Positions 1 to 6,788 of a stretch of DNA of 37,804 nucleotides are shown piece after piece. The first letter of the stretch is position 1; every line of letters starts with the position of its first letter. Under the pieces are notes generated by a model that was given only the letters and a program-made list of their open reading frames with translations, was not told the DNA's origin and made no database searches. This stretch comes from Gemmatimonadota bacterium (GTDB taxonomy: Bacteria; Latescibacterota; UBA2968): positions 1-37,804 of the forward strand of contig JAPOXY010000267.1 of NCBI GenBank assembly GCA_026706845.1, written 5' to 3'. The translations under genes were made by a program, and so were the position numbers.

Positions 1-109
1 CATGATACAGAATGCTTTGTTCCTTGCCTATGTTGATAAACTGAAGTATTTTTTAGGAAAGATCCAAAAAACCGGAGCGCAATCAAGATTATTATTGAGG
101 AATAACAAA

Positions 110-400
110 ATGAAACAAACTACACTTAAAATGCAGTTTCACCTTCCGATTGAAAACATCTCCAAAAAGCATCAAACGGCAGCGACAAAAAAGGCAAAAA
201 CAGCCTTTGTACTTGAACTCCTCCGACAAGGGGCCATCAGTGCTGGCAGAGCCGCAAAACTCCTCAATATTTCTCGATGGGAGCTTTCAGAGTTAATGGC
301 TGAAGCCGGCATCTCCCCTTTTGATGACAGCCTCACCGCAGAAGACTTAACGGCTGAAGTCAATAGTGCGCTACAGGCTTTCGAGAAACCCACACCATGA
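110..400 (+). CDS. UPF0175 family antitoxin-like protein
   Basis: A 96-residue protein of the UPF0175 family, which commonly serves as the DNA-binding antitoxin beside a PIN-like toxin. The central part (about residues 30-70) reads as a helix-turn-helix: a run of Ala/Lys/Leu followed by LLRQGAISAGRAAKLLNISR and then WELSELMAEAGI. An open frame continues upstream to base 2, but the ATG at 110 has a GAGG ribosome site (97-100) and gives the normal family length. Its stop overlaps the start of the next gene by four bases (ATGA, 397-400), implying coupled translation of antitoxin and toxin. Family knowledge supports a toxin-antitoxin role; activity in this organism is inferred. Confidence 0.82.
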   Translation: MKQTTLKMQFHLPIENISKKHQTAATKKAKTAFVLELLRQGAISAGRAAKLLNISRWELSELMAEAGISPFDDSLTAEDLTAEVNSALQAFEKPTP

Positions 401-885
401 AGGTTGTAGCAAACAGTACCCCATTGATTGAACTCTCAAAAATTAAGCGGTTGGATCTGCTCCGAGATGTATATGGCTCAATCATCATTCCAGAAGAAGT
501 GTACACCGAAGTAGTCATTGATGGGGCTGGAAAACCTGGGGCGGCAGCAGTGAAAGAAGCCCAGTGGATTCTCTGTAGGTCGGTGACAGACAAAAATCAA
601 GTCCTGATACTTCACAACCGTACACTGCTTGATTTAGGCGAATGTGGAGCTATTGTGCTTGCTCAAGAAATTGATGCAGGACAAGTGATTATTGACGACC
701 GCGTTGCACGGCGTGTGGCAATTGCCCGGGGATTGCCCATTATCGGTACAATCGGTGTTCTCCTTGTTGCCAAAACCCGCCACATCATTCCCGATGTCAA
801 ACCCATACTCGATAATCTTCGGGACCATGGTACGCGAATTAGCCAAAAACTCTATCACCAAACACTCACAACCGCGGGAGAGTAA
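397..885 (+). CDS. DUF3368 PIN-like toxin
   Basis: A 162-residue protein of the DUF3368 family, a PIN-domain-like nuclease fold usually paired with UPF0175. Visible family motifs are the N-terminal VVANSTPLIEL strand-helix, in which Asn6 sits where other PIN proteins have Asp (Asn is common in DUF3368), the acidic EEVYTEV segment (Glu34, Glu38), LGECGAI (Glu82) and IIDDRVARR (Asp100, Asp101), followed by GTIGVLLVAK. These acidic residues would form the metal site. It is coupled to the upstream antitoxin by a 4-bp overlap. The expected role is an RNase toxin of a type II toxin-antitoxin module; RNA target and toxicity cannot be read from sequence. Confidence 0.85.
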   Translation: MKVVANSTPLIELSKIKRLDLLRDVYGSIIIPEEVYTEVVIDGAGKPGAAAVKEAQWILCRSVTDKNQVLILHNRTLLDLGECGAIVLAQEIDAGQVIIDDRVARRVAIARGLPIIGTIGVLLVAKTRHIIPDVKPILDNLRDHGTRISQKLYHQTLTTAGE

Positions 886-977
886 AAAATTCCATCGACA
901 ATCTAAAGATTAAACGATTCACTAACCACTGAAGAGTATGAATCTCTGACTCAAACAAATTGACAAAAGGAGCATCG

Positions 978-2765
978 ATGCAGAAGGATTATTCTGAAGT
1001 CAAAGGTCCACTGCGAAGTCAAGAGTGGTTTAACAACCCGCACAACATGGGCATGACAGCCGTTTATGTCGAACGCTACATGAACTACGGCTGGACGCGC
1101 GAAGAACTCCAATCGGGCAAACCCGTTATCGGCATCGCGCAAACGGGGGGCGACCTCACCCCCTGCAATCGCATTCACGTCGAATTGGTCGATCGCGTCA
1201 AAGCAGGTATCCGCGACAACGGCGGCATACCCTTTGAATTTCCCGTACACCCCATTGCTGAACAGGGCAAAAGGCCCACGGCTGCCCTTGACCGCAACCT
1301 CGCCTACCTCGGACTGGTCGAAATCCTGCACGGCTATCCCATTGACGGCGTCGTCCTCACCACAGGATGTGACAAAACCACACCCGCCTGCATCATGGCC
1401 ACCTGCACCATGAACCTCCCCTCCATCGTCCTGTCTGGCGGCCCCATGCTCGATGGGCACTGGCGCGGTCGTCTGGCTGGATCGGGCACGGTTGTATGGG
1501 AAGCCCGCGAACGCTATGCGGCTGGAGAAATCGACTACGACGGATTCATGGATATCGTCACATCATCCTCGCCCAGTGTGGGTCACTGCAACACAATGGG
1601 AACCGCCCTATCCATGAACGCATTAGCTGAAGCACTTGGACTATCGCTTACCGGATGTGCGGCCATCCCCGCCCCCTATCGCGCCCGCAAGCAAATGGCC
1701 TATCGCACGGGCCTGCGCATCGTCGATATGGTCAAAGAAGATCTCACCCCGGACAAGGTCCTCACGCCAGAAGCCTTCCAAAACGCCATTGTCGTCAACT
1801 CAGCGCTCGGCGGTTCGACAAACGCACCGGTCCATATCACTGCCATGGCGCGACACATCGGGCTGGAACTGCCGGCAAAAGACTGGCAAACCCATGGTCA
1901 CCACATACCCCTGCTCGTCAACTGTCAGCCCGCAGGCGAATACCTCGGCGAAGCCTTTTATCGCGCCGGTGGCGTGCCCGCCGTCATGGCCGAACTCGTC
2001 AAAGCCGACAAACTCCACACCTACTGCCAGACCGTCACCGGCAAAACCATAGGTGAAAATCTCAAAGACATCGCCATTGAAGACGAGCGCGTCATCAAAC
2101 CCTATGATCAACCCTTAAAAGAAAACGCCGGGTTCATCGTACTCAGCGGCAACCTCTTTGAAGCAGGCTTGCTCAAAACCTCTGTAATAGGCGACGACTT
2201 CCGCAAAAAATATCTCCAGCGCGCAGGCGATGAAAACGCCTGGGAAGGCACAGCTGTGGTCTTCGATGGCCCCGAAGATTATCACCACCGCATAAACGAT
2301 CCCGATTTACCCATCGACGAAAATTCCCTGCTCTTCGTGCGCTATTGCGGCCCCGTGGGCTATCCCGGCTCAGCCGAAGTCGTCAACATGCTCCCGCCTG
2401 ACCGCCTCGTGCAGGCGGGCATTTCCGAACTGCCCTGCATCGGCGATGGACGTCAAAGCGGCACCTCTGCCAGCCCATCCATACTCAACGCCTCGCCCGA
2501 AGCCACAGTGGGCGGTGGGCTCGCCTTTCTCAAGACGGGTGACCGCGTGCGCATCGACCTCAACACCTGCACGGCCAATGTCCTCGTAAGCGACCGAGAA
2601 CTCGCCCAGCGCAAAAAGGACTGGAAACAACCCGATCTGGTCCACCAGACACCCTGGCAAGAACTCTATCGCCAAACTGTGGGCCAACTCGCCGATGGCG
2701 CGTGTTTGGAACTGGCCGTCAAATACCAGAATGTGCGCGACAACACCCCTCGCCATTCGCATTAA
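978..2765 (+). CDS. xylD: D-xylonate dehydratase (IlvD/EDD family)
   Basis: A 595-residue Fe-S dehydratase. Motif order and wording follow the Caulobacter xylonate dehydratase closely from end to end: SQEWFNNP and VERYMNYG near the start, IGIAQTGGDLTPCNR, PTAALDRNL, LTTGCDKTTPA, GHCNTMGTALSMNALAEALG, GDGRQSGTSASPSILNASPE and a C-terminus PRHSH. Three cysteines expected to hold the [2Fe-2S] cluster are present (Cys63, Cys131, Cys204). The reaction would be D-xylonate to 2-keto-3-deoxy-D-xylonate, a cytoplasmic step of non-phosphorylative pentose breakdown; L-arabinonate or a related sugar acid is an alternative substrate. Start: ATG at 978, five bases after AAGGAG (967-972), is preferred over the ATG at 960, which lies upstream of that site. 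No other xylose-pathway gene lies beside it. Confidence 0.9.
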   Translation: MQKDYSEVKGPLRSQEWFNNPHNMGMTAVYVERYMNYGWTREELQSGKPVIGIAQTGGDLTPCNRIHVELVDRVKAGIRDNGGIPFEFPVHPIAEQGKRPTAALDRNLAYLGLVEILHGYPIDGVVLTTGCDKTTPACIMATCTMNLPSIVLSGGPMLDGHWRGRLAGSGTVVWEARERYAAGEIDYDGFMDIVTSSSPSVGHCNTMGTALSMNALAEALGLSLTGCAAIPAPYRARKQMAYRTGLRIVDMVKEDLTPDKVLTPEAFQNAIVVNSALGGSTNAPVHITAMARHIGLELPAKDWQTHGHHIPLLVNCQPAGEYLGEAFYRAGGVPAVMAELVKADKLHTYCQTVTGKTIGENLKDIAIEDERVIKPYDQPLKENAGFIVLSGNLFEAGLLKTSVIGDDFRKKYLQRAGDENAWEGTAVVFDGPEDYHHRINDPDLPIDENSLLFVRYCGPVGYPGSAEVVNMLPPDRLVQAGISELPCIGDGRQSGTSASPSILNASPEATVGGGLAFLKTGDRVRIDLNTCTANVLVSDRELAQRKKDWKQPDLVHQTPWQELYRQTVGQLADGACLELAVKYQNVRDNTPRHSH

Positions 2766-2778
2766 ACCTGCTTGCATC

Positions 2779-3459
2779 GTGATATTCCCAACCCCCGAAG
2801 AATACACCGTCCTCGTCCTATCGCTTAAAGTGGGTCTGCTCTCCGTGGTGATAAGCCTGCCCTTTGCCGTATTGTTGGGATGGGTGCTGGCGCGCAAAAA
2901 CTTTCGGGGCAAGCTCATCCTCGACGGCCTGTGTCACCTGCCCCTTGTATTGCCGCCTGTAGTTGTCGGGTATCTGCTGCTCCTCCTGTTGGGCCGCCGG
3001 GGTTTTCTGGGTCAAATTTTGAGCGACTGGTTTGGTTTGCAAATCGCATTTACCTGGCGAGGTGCTGTCCTATCCGCTGCTGTAGTGGGCTTTCCACTCA
3101 TGTTAAGAGCTGTTCGCCTCGCCATAGAAAGTATTGATCCCCGTCTTGAGCGCGCTGCCCGCACCCTCGGTGCCAATCCGCTACGCGCCTTTTTCTCCAT
3201 AACGCTGCGCCTTGCTACACCGGGCGTACTCGTTGGCTCCCTCCTCACATTTGCCCGCAGCCTTGGCGAATTTGGTGCCACCATCACCTTTGTCTCCAAT
3301 ATCGCTGGCGAAACCCGCACACTCCCACTCGCCATTTTCACGTACATCAATCAGCCCGACGGCGAAGCCGCTGCCGCACGCCTCGTCATACTCTCCATCA
3401 TCCTATCTCTGGGCGCGCTCATCGCCAGCGAGACCGTCGCCCGAAAAATGAAAAATTAA
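2779..3459 (+). CDS. modB: molybdate ABC transporter permease
   Basis: An inner-membrane permease of the ModB/CysU type, 226 residues from a GTG start at 2779. The longer frame from the ATG at 2695 would overlap the dehydratase by 71 bp and adds unrelated residues. The protein has about five hydrophobic segments and the usual ModB wording: LSLKVGLLSVVISLPFA, LPLVLPPVVVGYLLL, the cytoplasmic loop RAARTLGANPLRAFFSITL that contacts the ATPase, and FARSLGEFGATITFVSNIAGET. It starts 13 bp after xylD and is followed 5 bp later by modC, so the three are probably co-transcribed. No modA binding-protein gene is present in the window. Molybdate is the likely cargo by family; tungstate is also possible. 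Confidence 0.86.
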   Translation: MIFPTPEEYTVLVLSLKVGLLSVVISLPFAVLLGWVLARKNFRGKLILDGLCHLPLVLPPVVVGYLLLLLLGRRGFLGQILSDWFGLQIAFTWRGAVLSAAVVGFPLMLRAVRLAIESIDPRLERAARTLGANPLRAFFSITLRLATPGVLVGSLLTFARSLGEFGATITFVSNIAGETRTLPLAIFTYINQPDGEAAAARLVILSIILSLGALIASETVARKMKN

Positions 3460-3464
3460 ACACA

Positions 3465-4526
3465 ATGCTCACCCTTTGCGTACACAGGCAACTCGCCGAA
3501 TTTACCCTCGAAATCAATGTGACGTGTACCTATCCCGTCACCGCGATATTTGGACCTTCGGGCTGCGGCAAAACCACCCTCCTGAACCTCATAAGCGGCC
3601 TGATGCGACCAGATAGCGGTCAAATCAGCATTGATAACACCATTTTATTCCACGCTGAAAAAGGCATTGACCTGCCACCGGAAAAGCGACGCATAGGCCA
3701 TGTATTTCAAGACGATTTGCTCTTTCCACACCTGACCGTGCGCCAGAATCTCCTGTACGGGTATCAATTTCTCGCGTCATCAGAACGCAAATTTCATCCC
3801 GACACCATTATCGACCTGCTCGAACTAAACACCCTGCTCGACCGCCTCCCAAATCTCCTCTCGGGCGGAGAACGCCAGCGCGTCGCCCTGGGACGAGCCA
3901 TTCTGACTTCTCCCAGATTACTCATCATGGATGAACCTCTGACCTCGCTCGATCAAGAGCTTAAAGACCGCATCATGCCCTATCTGCGCCACATTCGCAC
4001 GGATTTGGGCATCCCCATGCTCTACGTCAGTCACGCAATTGGTGAAATCCTGCAACTCACCGGACAGGTCATTGTGCTCAATCGCGGGCAGGTACTCGCG
4101 CATGGAGACTTCTTTACTATCGCTCACCAGCCCAAAATTCTGCCCCTGCTCGAAGCGCACGGTTTTGAAAATGTCCTGCCCGTTGAAATCATCGCACCAA
4201 ATCGCGTACAATACAACAATCAGACCCTCCACATCCCACCCTGTGACCGCACATCGGGCACGCATATATTTATAGGCATTCGGGCAAACGACATCATTTT
4301 GTGCCGACAACGGCCTGCTGGTTTAAGCATACGCAATGCCATCTCTGGACGAGTCCTCGACATCGTTGAAACACATGGCCGACGCCTCGTGTACATCGAT
4401 GTAGGCAAACGCCTCGCCGCTGAAGTCACGCCCGAAGCGATAGAGGAATTGGCTTTAAAAATCGGCGACCCCGTAATTTGCCTCATAAAAACACACGCCA
4501 TTCGCATAGGCCCAGATGTCTCTTGA
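3465..4526 (+). CDS. modC: molybdate ABC transporter ATP-binding protein
   Basis: A 353-residue ATPase that powers molybdate import with ModB. It shows Walker A GPSGCGKTT (30-38), Q-loop Gln82 (FQDDLLFPHLTV), signature LSGGE (132-136), Walker B LLIMDEP with Asp156 and Glu157, and the switch His190 (YVSHA). The C-terminal third, from about residue 290, holds one molybdate-binding-like TOBE segment (AISGRVLDIVETHGRRLVYIDV), which distinguishes ModC from general ATPases and often lets it sense the anion. Its start is 5 bp after modB. After the stop comes a long non-coding stretch, so this is the end of the xylD-modB-modC unit. Confidence 0.9.
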   Translation: MLTLCVHRQLAEFTLEINVTCTYPVTAIFGPSGCGKTTLLNLISGLMRPDSGQISIDNTILFHAEKGIDLPPEKRRIGHVFQDDLLFPHLTVRQNLLYGYQFLASSERKFHPDTIIDLLELNTLLDRLPNLLSGGERQRVALGRAILTSPRLLIMDEPLTSLDQELKDRIMPYLRHIRTDLGIPMLYVSHAIGEILQLTGQVIVLNRGQVLAHGDFFTIAHQPKILPLLEAHGFENVLPVEIIAPNRVQYNNQTLHIPPCDRTSGTHIFIGIRANDIILCRQRPAGLSIRNAISGRVLDIVETHGRRLVYIDVGKRLAAEVTPEAIEELALKIGDPVICLIKTHAIRIGPDVS

Positions 4527-4698
4527 GACCTCACCACTTCCATTTCCTGAAAAAAATCAAAATTTCTGAAACCCATTTACAACCTGCACTGTCTATTTAT
4601 GTGACGTTGGGTAATTATTTTCTTCCTTTTCGTTTCAAAGTGCATCCAAAGGTATGTAACAGTGAAGATAAAATTTGCAAAAAATTCCGATTTCTTCC

Positions 4699-4727
4699 TT
4701 GACGTAATGAAGTTCTCTAACTATCTT
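4699..4727 (+). promoter_or_regulatory. sigma-70-type promoter
   Basis: TTGACG (4699-4704), a 17-base spacer and TATCTT (4722-4727). Transcription would begin near 4734. No protein gene follows before the terminators at 4989-5053, so the product would be an untranslated RNA or a long leader. Confidence 0.5.
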
Positions 4728-4733
4728 TTTAAA

Positions 4734-5013
4734 GCTAAACATTATTGTTGCAATTCACCAACCTCAAACAGGGAATCCATCGTGTATATCCGTAAACCCG
4801 CACCACAGGGCTGAGTTTCCTGGCACGACATCCAGGGTAACACCTTTACACGAGAAACTTTTGTGTTCAACTCGTCATTGTTGCCTTTAACTGTCCAATC
4901 CAGGATAGCTCGCAATTTCAATAATTGCACGCGCTCTTATTGCGCCTGGGGAGGACTATATGGCTTGTTGAATGCATCAAAAAACACTGCCATCCTCGCC
5001 GGATGGCTTTTTT
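4734..5013 (+). ncRNA. candidate non-coding RNA or leader of unknown class
   Basis: A stretch of about 280 bases bounded by a good promoter (4699-4727) and a rho-independent terminator (4989-5013), with no convincing coding frame. It does not show the marker sequences of tmRNA, RNase P RNA, SRP RNA or riboswitch classes I can recall. Near the 3' end a GGGGAGG site precedes a three-codon frame (ATG GCT TGT TGA) that lies about 30 bases before the terminator, an arrangement like a minimal leader peptide. This is an inference from signals only. Confidence 0.28.
4989..5013 (+). terminator. rho-independent terminator (first of a pair)
   Basis: Seven-base stem GCCATCC / GGATGGC with loop TCGCC, followed by six T (5008-5013). 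Confidence 0.75.
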
Positions 5014-5016
5014 AAT

Positions 5017-5053
5017 GGCCACAGCGCAAACGAGACGCGGTGGCCCTTTTTTT
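5017..5053 (+). terminator. rho-independent terminator (second of a pair)
   Basis: Stem GGCCAC (5017-5022) with GTGGCC (5040-5045), extended inward by CGC/GCG after a two-base bulge, and followed by C and seven T. It begins four bases after the T-run of the previous terminator, so the two act in series on the same strand. Confidence 0.6.
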
Positions 5054-5124
5054 CAAAGGAGGCACTATGATCATTTAACAAACGCTTGGTAAACACAATA
5101 CCTGGCTCACCATTTCTCCCCTTC

Positions 5125-5145
5125 ATCAGAAAAAGGAGATCTGAT
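5125..5145 (+). promoter_or_regulatory. hairpin presenting a Shine-Dalgarno site
   Basis: ATCAGA (5125-5130) pairs with TCTGAT (5140-5145), leaving AAAAGGAGA as the loop directly before an ATG at 5146. An upstream TCTCC (5115-5119) can instead pair with the GGAGA (5135-5139) of that site. The two foldings are mutually exclusive, as in translational switches. Only the complementarity is observed; regulation is inferred. Confidence 0.35.
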
Positions 5146-5250
5146 ATGATGTCAGTACAAATAGAAAGGCCCTCACGCGAGTCTTTGGCGGGACGACGTG
5201 AGGACCCCAGATCACACCGACAAATACATGCGGTGTTCCGCATAATTTAG
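5146..5250 (+). CDS. possible 34-residue small protein or leader peptide
   Basis: A short frame begins with ATG ATG seven bases after AAAAGGAG (5131-5138) and runs 34 codons to TAG. The peptide starts MMSVQIERPSRESLAG, is rich in Arg and Ser, ends AVFRII, and has no membrane segment or known motif. Its coding sequence contains two strong RNA hairpins (CCTCACG 5171-5177 with CGTGAGG 5196-5202; ATGCGG 5228-5233 with CCGCAT 5238-5243). It may therefore be a leader whose translation affects folding ahead of the sigma-factor operon, or the frame may be accidental within a structured RNA. The strong ribosome site is the main support. Confidence 0.3.
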   Translation: MMSVQIERPSRESLAGRREDPRSHRQIHAVFRII

Positions 5251-5301
5251 GACAAATTTCCGATAACTGCAAATGGAATCACAAACTTGTGGAGAAAACA
5301 G

Positions 5302-5499
5302 ATGCAAACATGGAAGGATGTATTCCGCAGAAAAGAGGAATTGCAAAATCTGAAAAACATCGGATTCTGCTTTCTGATTGTCGTTATCCTCATCACGGGT
5401 TCTTATGCCCTGACGGGGTTGCGCGACATTTTTCAGGTCTCGCTTGCGGAGCCTACCGAGTGGGAAATCACCGCAACGCCTGACGATATTGACGAGTAA
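5302..5499 (+). CDS. small single-helix membrane protein
   Basis: A 65-residue protein that I do not recognise. It starts at ATG 5302, seven bases after GGAG (5291-5294); a TTG at 5287 is less likely. A charged N-terminus (MQTWKDVFRRKEELQNLK) is followed by one hydrophobic helix (about residues 21-38, IGFCFLIVVILITGSYAL) and an acidic tail (PTEWEITATPDDIDE). The positive side lies before the helix, predicting a cytoplasmic N-terminus and external acidic tail. It lies 64 bp before the ECF sigma gene, so the two may be co-transcribed. Single-helix proteins beside ECF factors sometimes act as anti-sigma factors, but it lacks a recognisable ZAS or RskA-like domain. Confidence 0.6.
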   Translation: MQTWKDVFRRKEELQNLKNIGFCFLIVVILITGSYALTGLRDIFQVSLAEPTEWEITATPDDIDE

Positions 5500-5530
5500 A
5501 CGACTACCCGCAGTAAACGACTACCCGCAG
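5497..5530 (+). repeat. 17-bp perfect tandem duplication spanning a stop codon
   Basis: TAAACGACTACCCGCAG occurs twice in direct succession (5497-5513, 5514-5530). The first copy begins with the stop codon of the small membrane protein, so the stop is duplicated as well. Confidence 0.9.
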
Positions 5531-5563
5531 AGAAATTGATAACCATTCACCAGAGGATTAACC

Positions 5564-6145
5564 ATGCAGTACGCAGAAGAGCGGGATCTGGTGCGCCGCA
5601 CATTAAATGGCGATGCCGGGGCTTTCAACAGCCTTTACAAACGCCACTACGCCCGGATTCTCGCCACATTAATTGGACGAACCAGAAATCGACACGATGC
5701 TGAAGATTTGATGCAAGTGACTTTCTTGCGCGCCTATCGCGGTTTGTCCGGGTTCCGCGGGGAGGCTGCATTTTCAACCTGGCTGATGCAAATTGCCCTG
5801 AATGTGTGTACCACGCACATGCGATCCAAACAAGCCCGTAGATCGTGGCAGCAAACCATTGAAGATCCACAACTCGGTTATCGAGATACCTGGGAGCCAG
5901 CCAATACAGAGCGTCCCGACGATGCATTGTCTCGAAAAGAATGCCGCGAAATACTCGAAGAAAGCATAGAAGAACTGCCACAGCGATATCGCCATGCCGT
6001 GCGATTGCGCTATGTACAGGATCGATCCTATGCAGAAATTGCCAGAGAACTCGGTGTGCCGATGGGCACCCTGAAAACCTGGCTTCATCGCGCGCGACAC
6101 CAGTTGCAAGAATCTCTTAACAACACGGAACTTGCGGCAATGTAA
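5564..6145 (+). CDS. ECF-type RNA polymerase sigma factor
   Basis: A 193-residue extracytoplasmic-function sigma factor. Region 2 (about residues 20-90) includes YKRHYARILATLIGRTRNRHDAEDLMQVTFLRAYRGL and FSTWLMQIALNVCTTHMR, covering core binding and -10 recognition. After a linker, region 4 (about 134-186) includes IEELPQRYRHAVRLRYVQD, then SYAEIARELGVPMGTLKTWLHRARHQL, the helix-turn-helix for the -35 element. There is no extra C-terminal domain. ATG 5564 follows GAGGATTAACC. A classical zinc-binding anti-sigma gene is not found downstream; the nearest partner candidate is the membrane protein at 5302. Target genes cannot be inferred. Confidence 0.92.
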   Translation: MQYAEERDLVRRTLNGDAGAFNSLYKRHYARILATLIGRTRNRHDAEDLMQVTFLRAYRGLSGFRGEAAFSTWLMQIALNVCTTHMRSKQARRSWQQTIEDPQLGYRDTWEPANTERPDDALSRKECREILEESIEELPQRYRHAVRLRYVQDRSYAEIARELGVPMGTLKTWLHRARHQLQESLNNTELAAM

Positions 6146-6175
6146 AACGTCTTACAACGTGTTAGCGCAATAGCT

Positions 6176-6188
6176 GTTAAATTTTAAC
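6176..6188. repeat. short palindrome before the first zinc-finger gene
   Basis: GTTAAA-T-TTTAAC is a perfect odd-length palindrome 22 bases before the ATG at 6210. A related half (TTTTAAC) occurs at the matching place before the second copy. It may be an operator or chance in an AT-rich spot. Confidence 0.3.
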
Positions 6189-6209
6189 ATTCGAGGAGAA
6201 ACTCATTTT

Positions 6210-6422
6210 ATGCACTGTGACATTTGCGGGCGCGAAAACGCGCACATCCACAAAATCGACCGTCTGTATGGCAAGGGGAAACACACCGTCACCATTCGCA
6301 ATATACCCCTTGCGATATGTTCGGCCTGTGATGAACGCTATTTTGCGCCTCGCATACCCGACAATGTCGAGCAACTGAGTCCAGTACTTCACAAACACTC
6401 AGAATCGACCTGTCTTGTATAA
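6210..6422 (+). CDS. YgiT-type zinc-finger protein, copy 1
   Basis: A 70-residue protein with two CxxC pairs (Cys3/Cys6 and Cys37/Cys40) around a beta-rich core (GKGKHTVTIRNIPLAICSACDERYF). This is the small zinc domain seen at the N-terminus of MqsA/YgiT antitoxins, here without the C-terminal DNA-binding helix-turn-helix. Stand-alone forms often pair with a DUF4258-type toxin, but none is next to this one. Start: ATG 6210 with GAGGAG (6193-6198) upstream. A terminator follows at 6441. A second copy, about 85 percent identical over the first 60 residues, lies at 6789. The role could be antitoxin-like or metal-dependent binding. Confidence 0.8.
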   Translation: MHCDICGRENAHIHKIDRLYGKGKHTVTIRNIPLAICSACDERYFAPRIPDNVEQLSPVLHKHSESTCLV

Positions 6423-6440
6423 ACAAGCAGCTAAAAAAAA

Positions 6441-6470
6441 GCCGCCGGTACATCTATCGGCGGCTTTTTT
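6441..6470 (+). terminator. rho-independent terminator after zinc-finger copy 1
   Basis: Stem GCCGCCG (6441-6447) with CGGCGGC (6458-6464), loop GTACATCTAT, followed by six T and preceded by eight A, so it could act in both directions. Confidence 0.85.
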
Positions 6471-6788
6471 GTGTTCATTTTCGGACACCACTGTATCAAA
6501 ATCGGACACTTGCCCACGTCATTAAATTTTGATGAGGCCATTTATTTTTTAATTTATGCCAGTATTCAATTTTTTTTCAAAAAATTAAGCGATTTATTTA
6601 CAATAAGTTACAAAATTTAAAAGGAATATAGCCTAAAAAATTTGCTTGAATTATCGATCTCCCCAAAAGTTTGGCACGATTTTTGTTGTATTCAAATGCA
6701 AAATCAATTTCCGTCAGGTCATACTCGCGGTGGCGCAAAATGTTGGACAGATATTGCAACAGCGCCATTTTAACAATCTGAGGACATC
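6471..6788. other. AT-rich intergenic spacer between the two zinc-finger copies
   Basis: About 320 bases after the terminator, very AT-rich between 6520 and 6660. A 103-codon frame here (6646-6957) runs into the next gene in another phase, has no ribosome site and does not look coding. The only signal seen is a sigma-54-like sequence at 6671. Confidence 0.5.
6671..6686 (+). promoter_or_regulatory. possible sigma-54 promoter before zinc-finger copy 2
   Basis: TTGGCACG followed by ATTT and TTGT matches the -24/-12 pattern TTGGCACG-N4-TTGC at the right spacing, except that the usually strict C of the -12 GC is T. It lies about 100 bases before the ATG at 6789. No enhancer-binding activator gene is seen in the window. 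Confidence 0.3.

Larger units (their letters stand above)
4527..5301. other. 775-bp intergenic region rich in RNA-structure signals
   Basis: No recognisable protein gene. The first part (4527-4690) is AT-rich without clear features. From 4699 there is a sigma-70-type promoter, then about 260 bases without a coding frame, two consecutive rho-independent terminators (4989-5013 and 5017-5053), and then a series of hairpins with Shine-Dalgarno-like sites before the small membrane protein gene at 5302. Two good ribosome sites here lead only to tiny frames: GGGGAGG at 4949 before a 3-codon frame, and AAAGGAGG at 5056 before another 3-codon frame. Minus-strand frames of 62 and 88 codons in this stretch resemble no family I know and lie across the hairpins. 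Confidence 0.6.

Noticed and set aside
2-109. Upstream extension of the UPF0175 reading frame to base 2
   Set aside because: The internal ATG at 110 has a ribosome site and gives the normal family length; the extension shows no family similarity.
2370-2918. 182-codon minus-strand frame
   Set aside because: Antisense shadow of the xylonate dehydratase and modB; no ribosome site and no family motif.
4742-5243. Minus-strand frames of 62 and 88 codons in the intergenic region
   Set aside because: No ribosome site or recognisable family; they run across the terminators and hairpins on the other strand.
6742-6758. Second sigma-54-like sequence (TTGGACAG...TTGCA)
   Set aside because: The -24 and -12 elements are one base too close and the CAC of the -24 element is changed.
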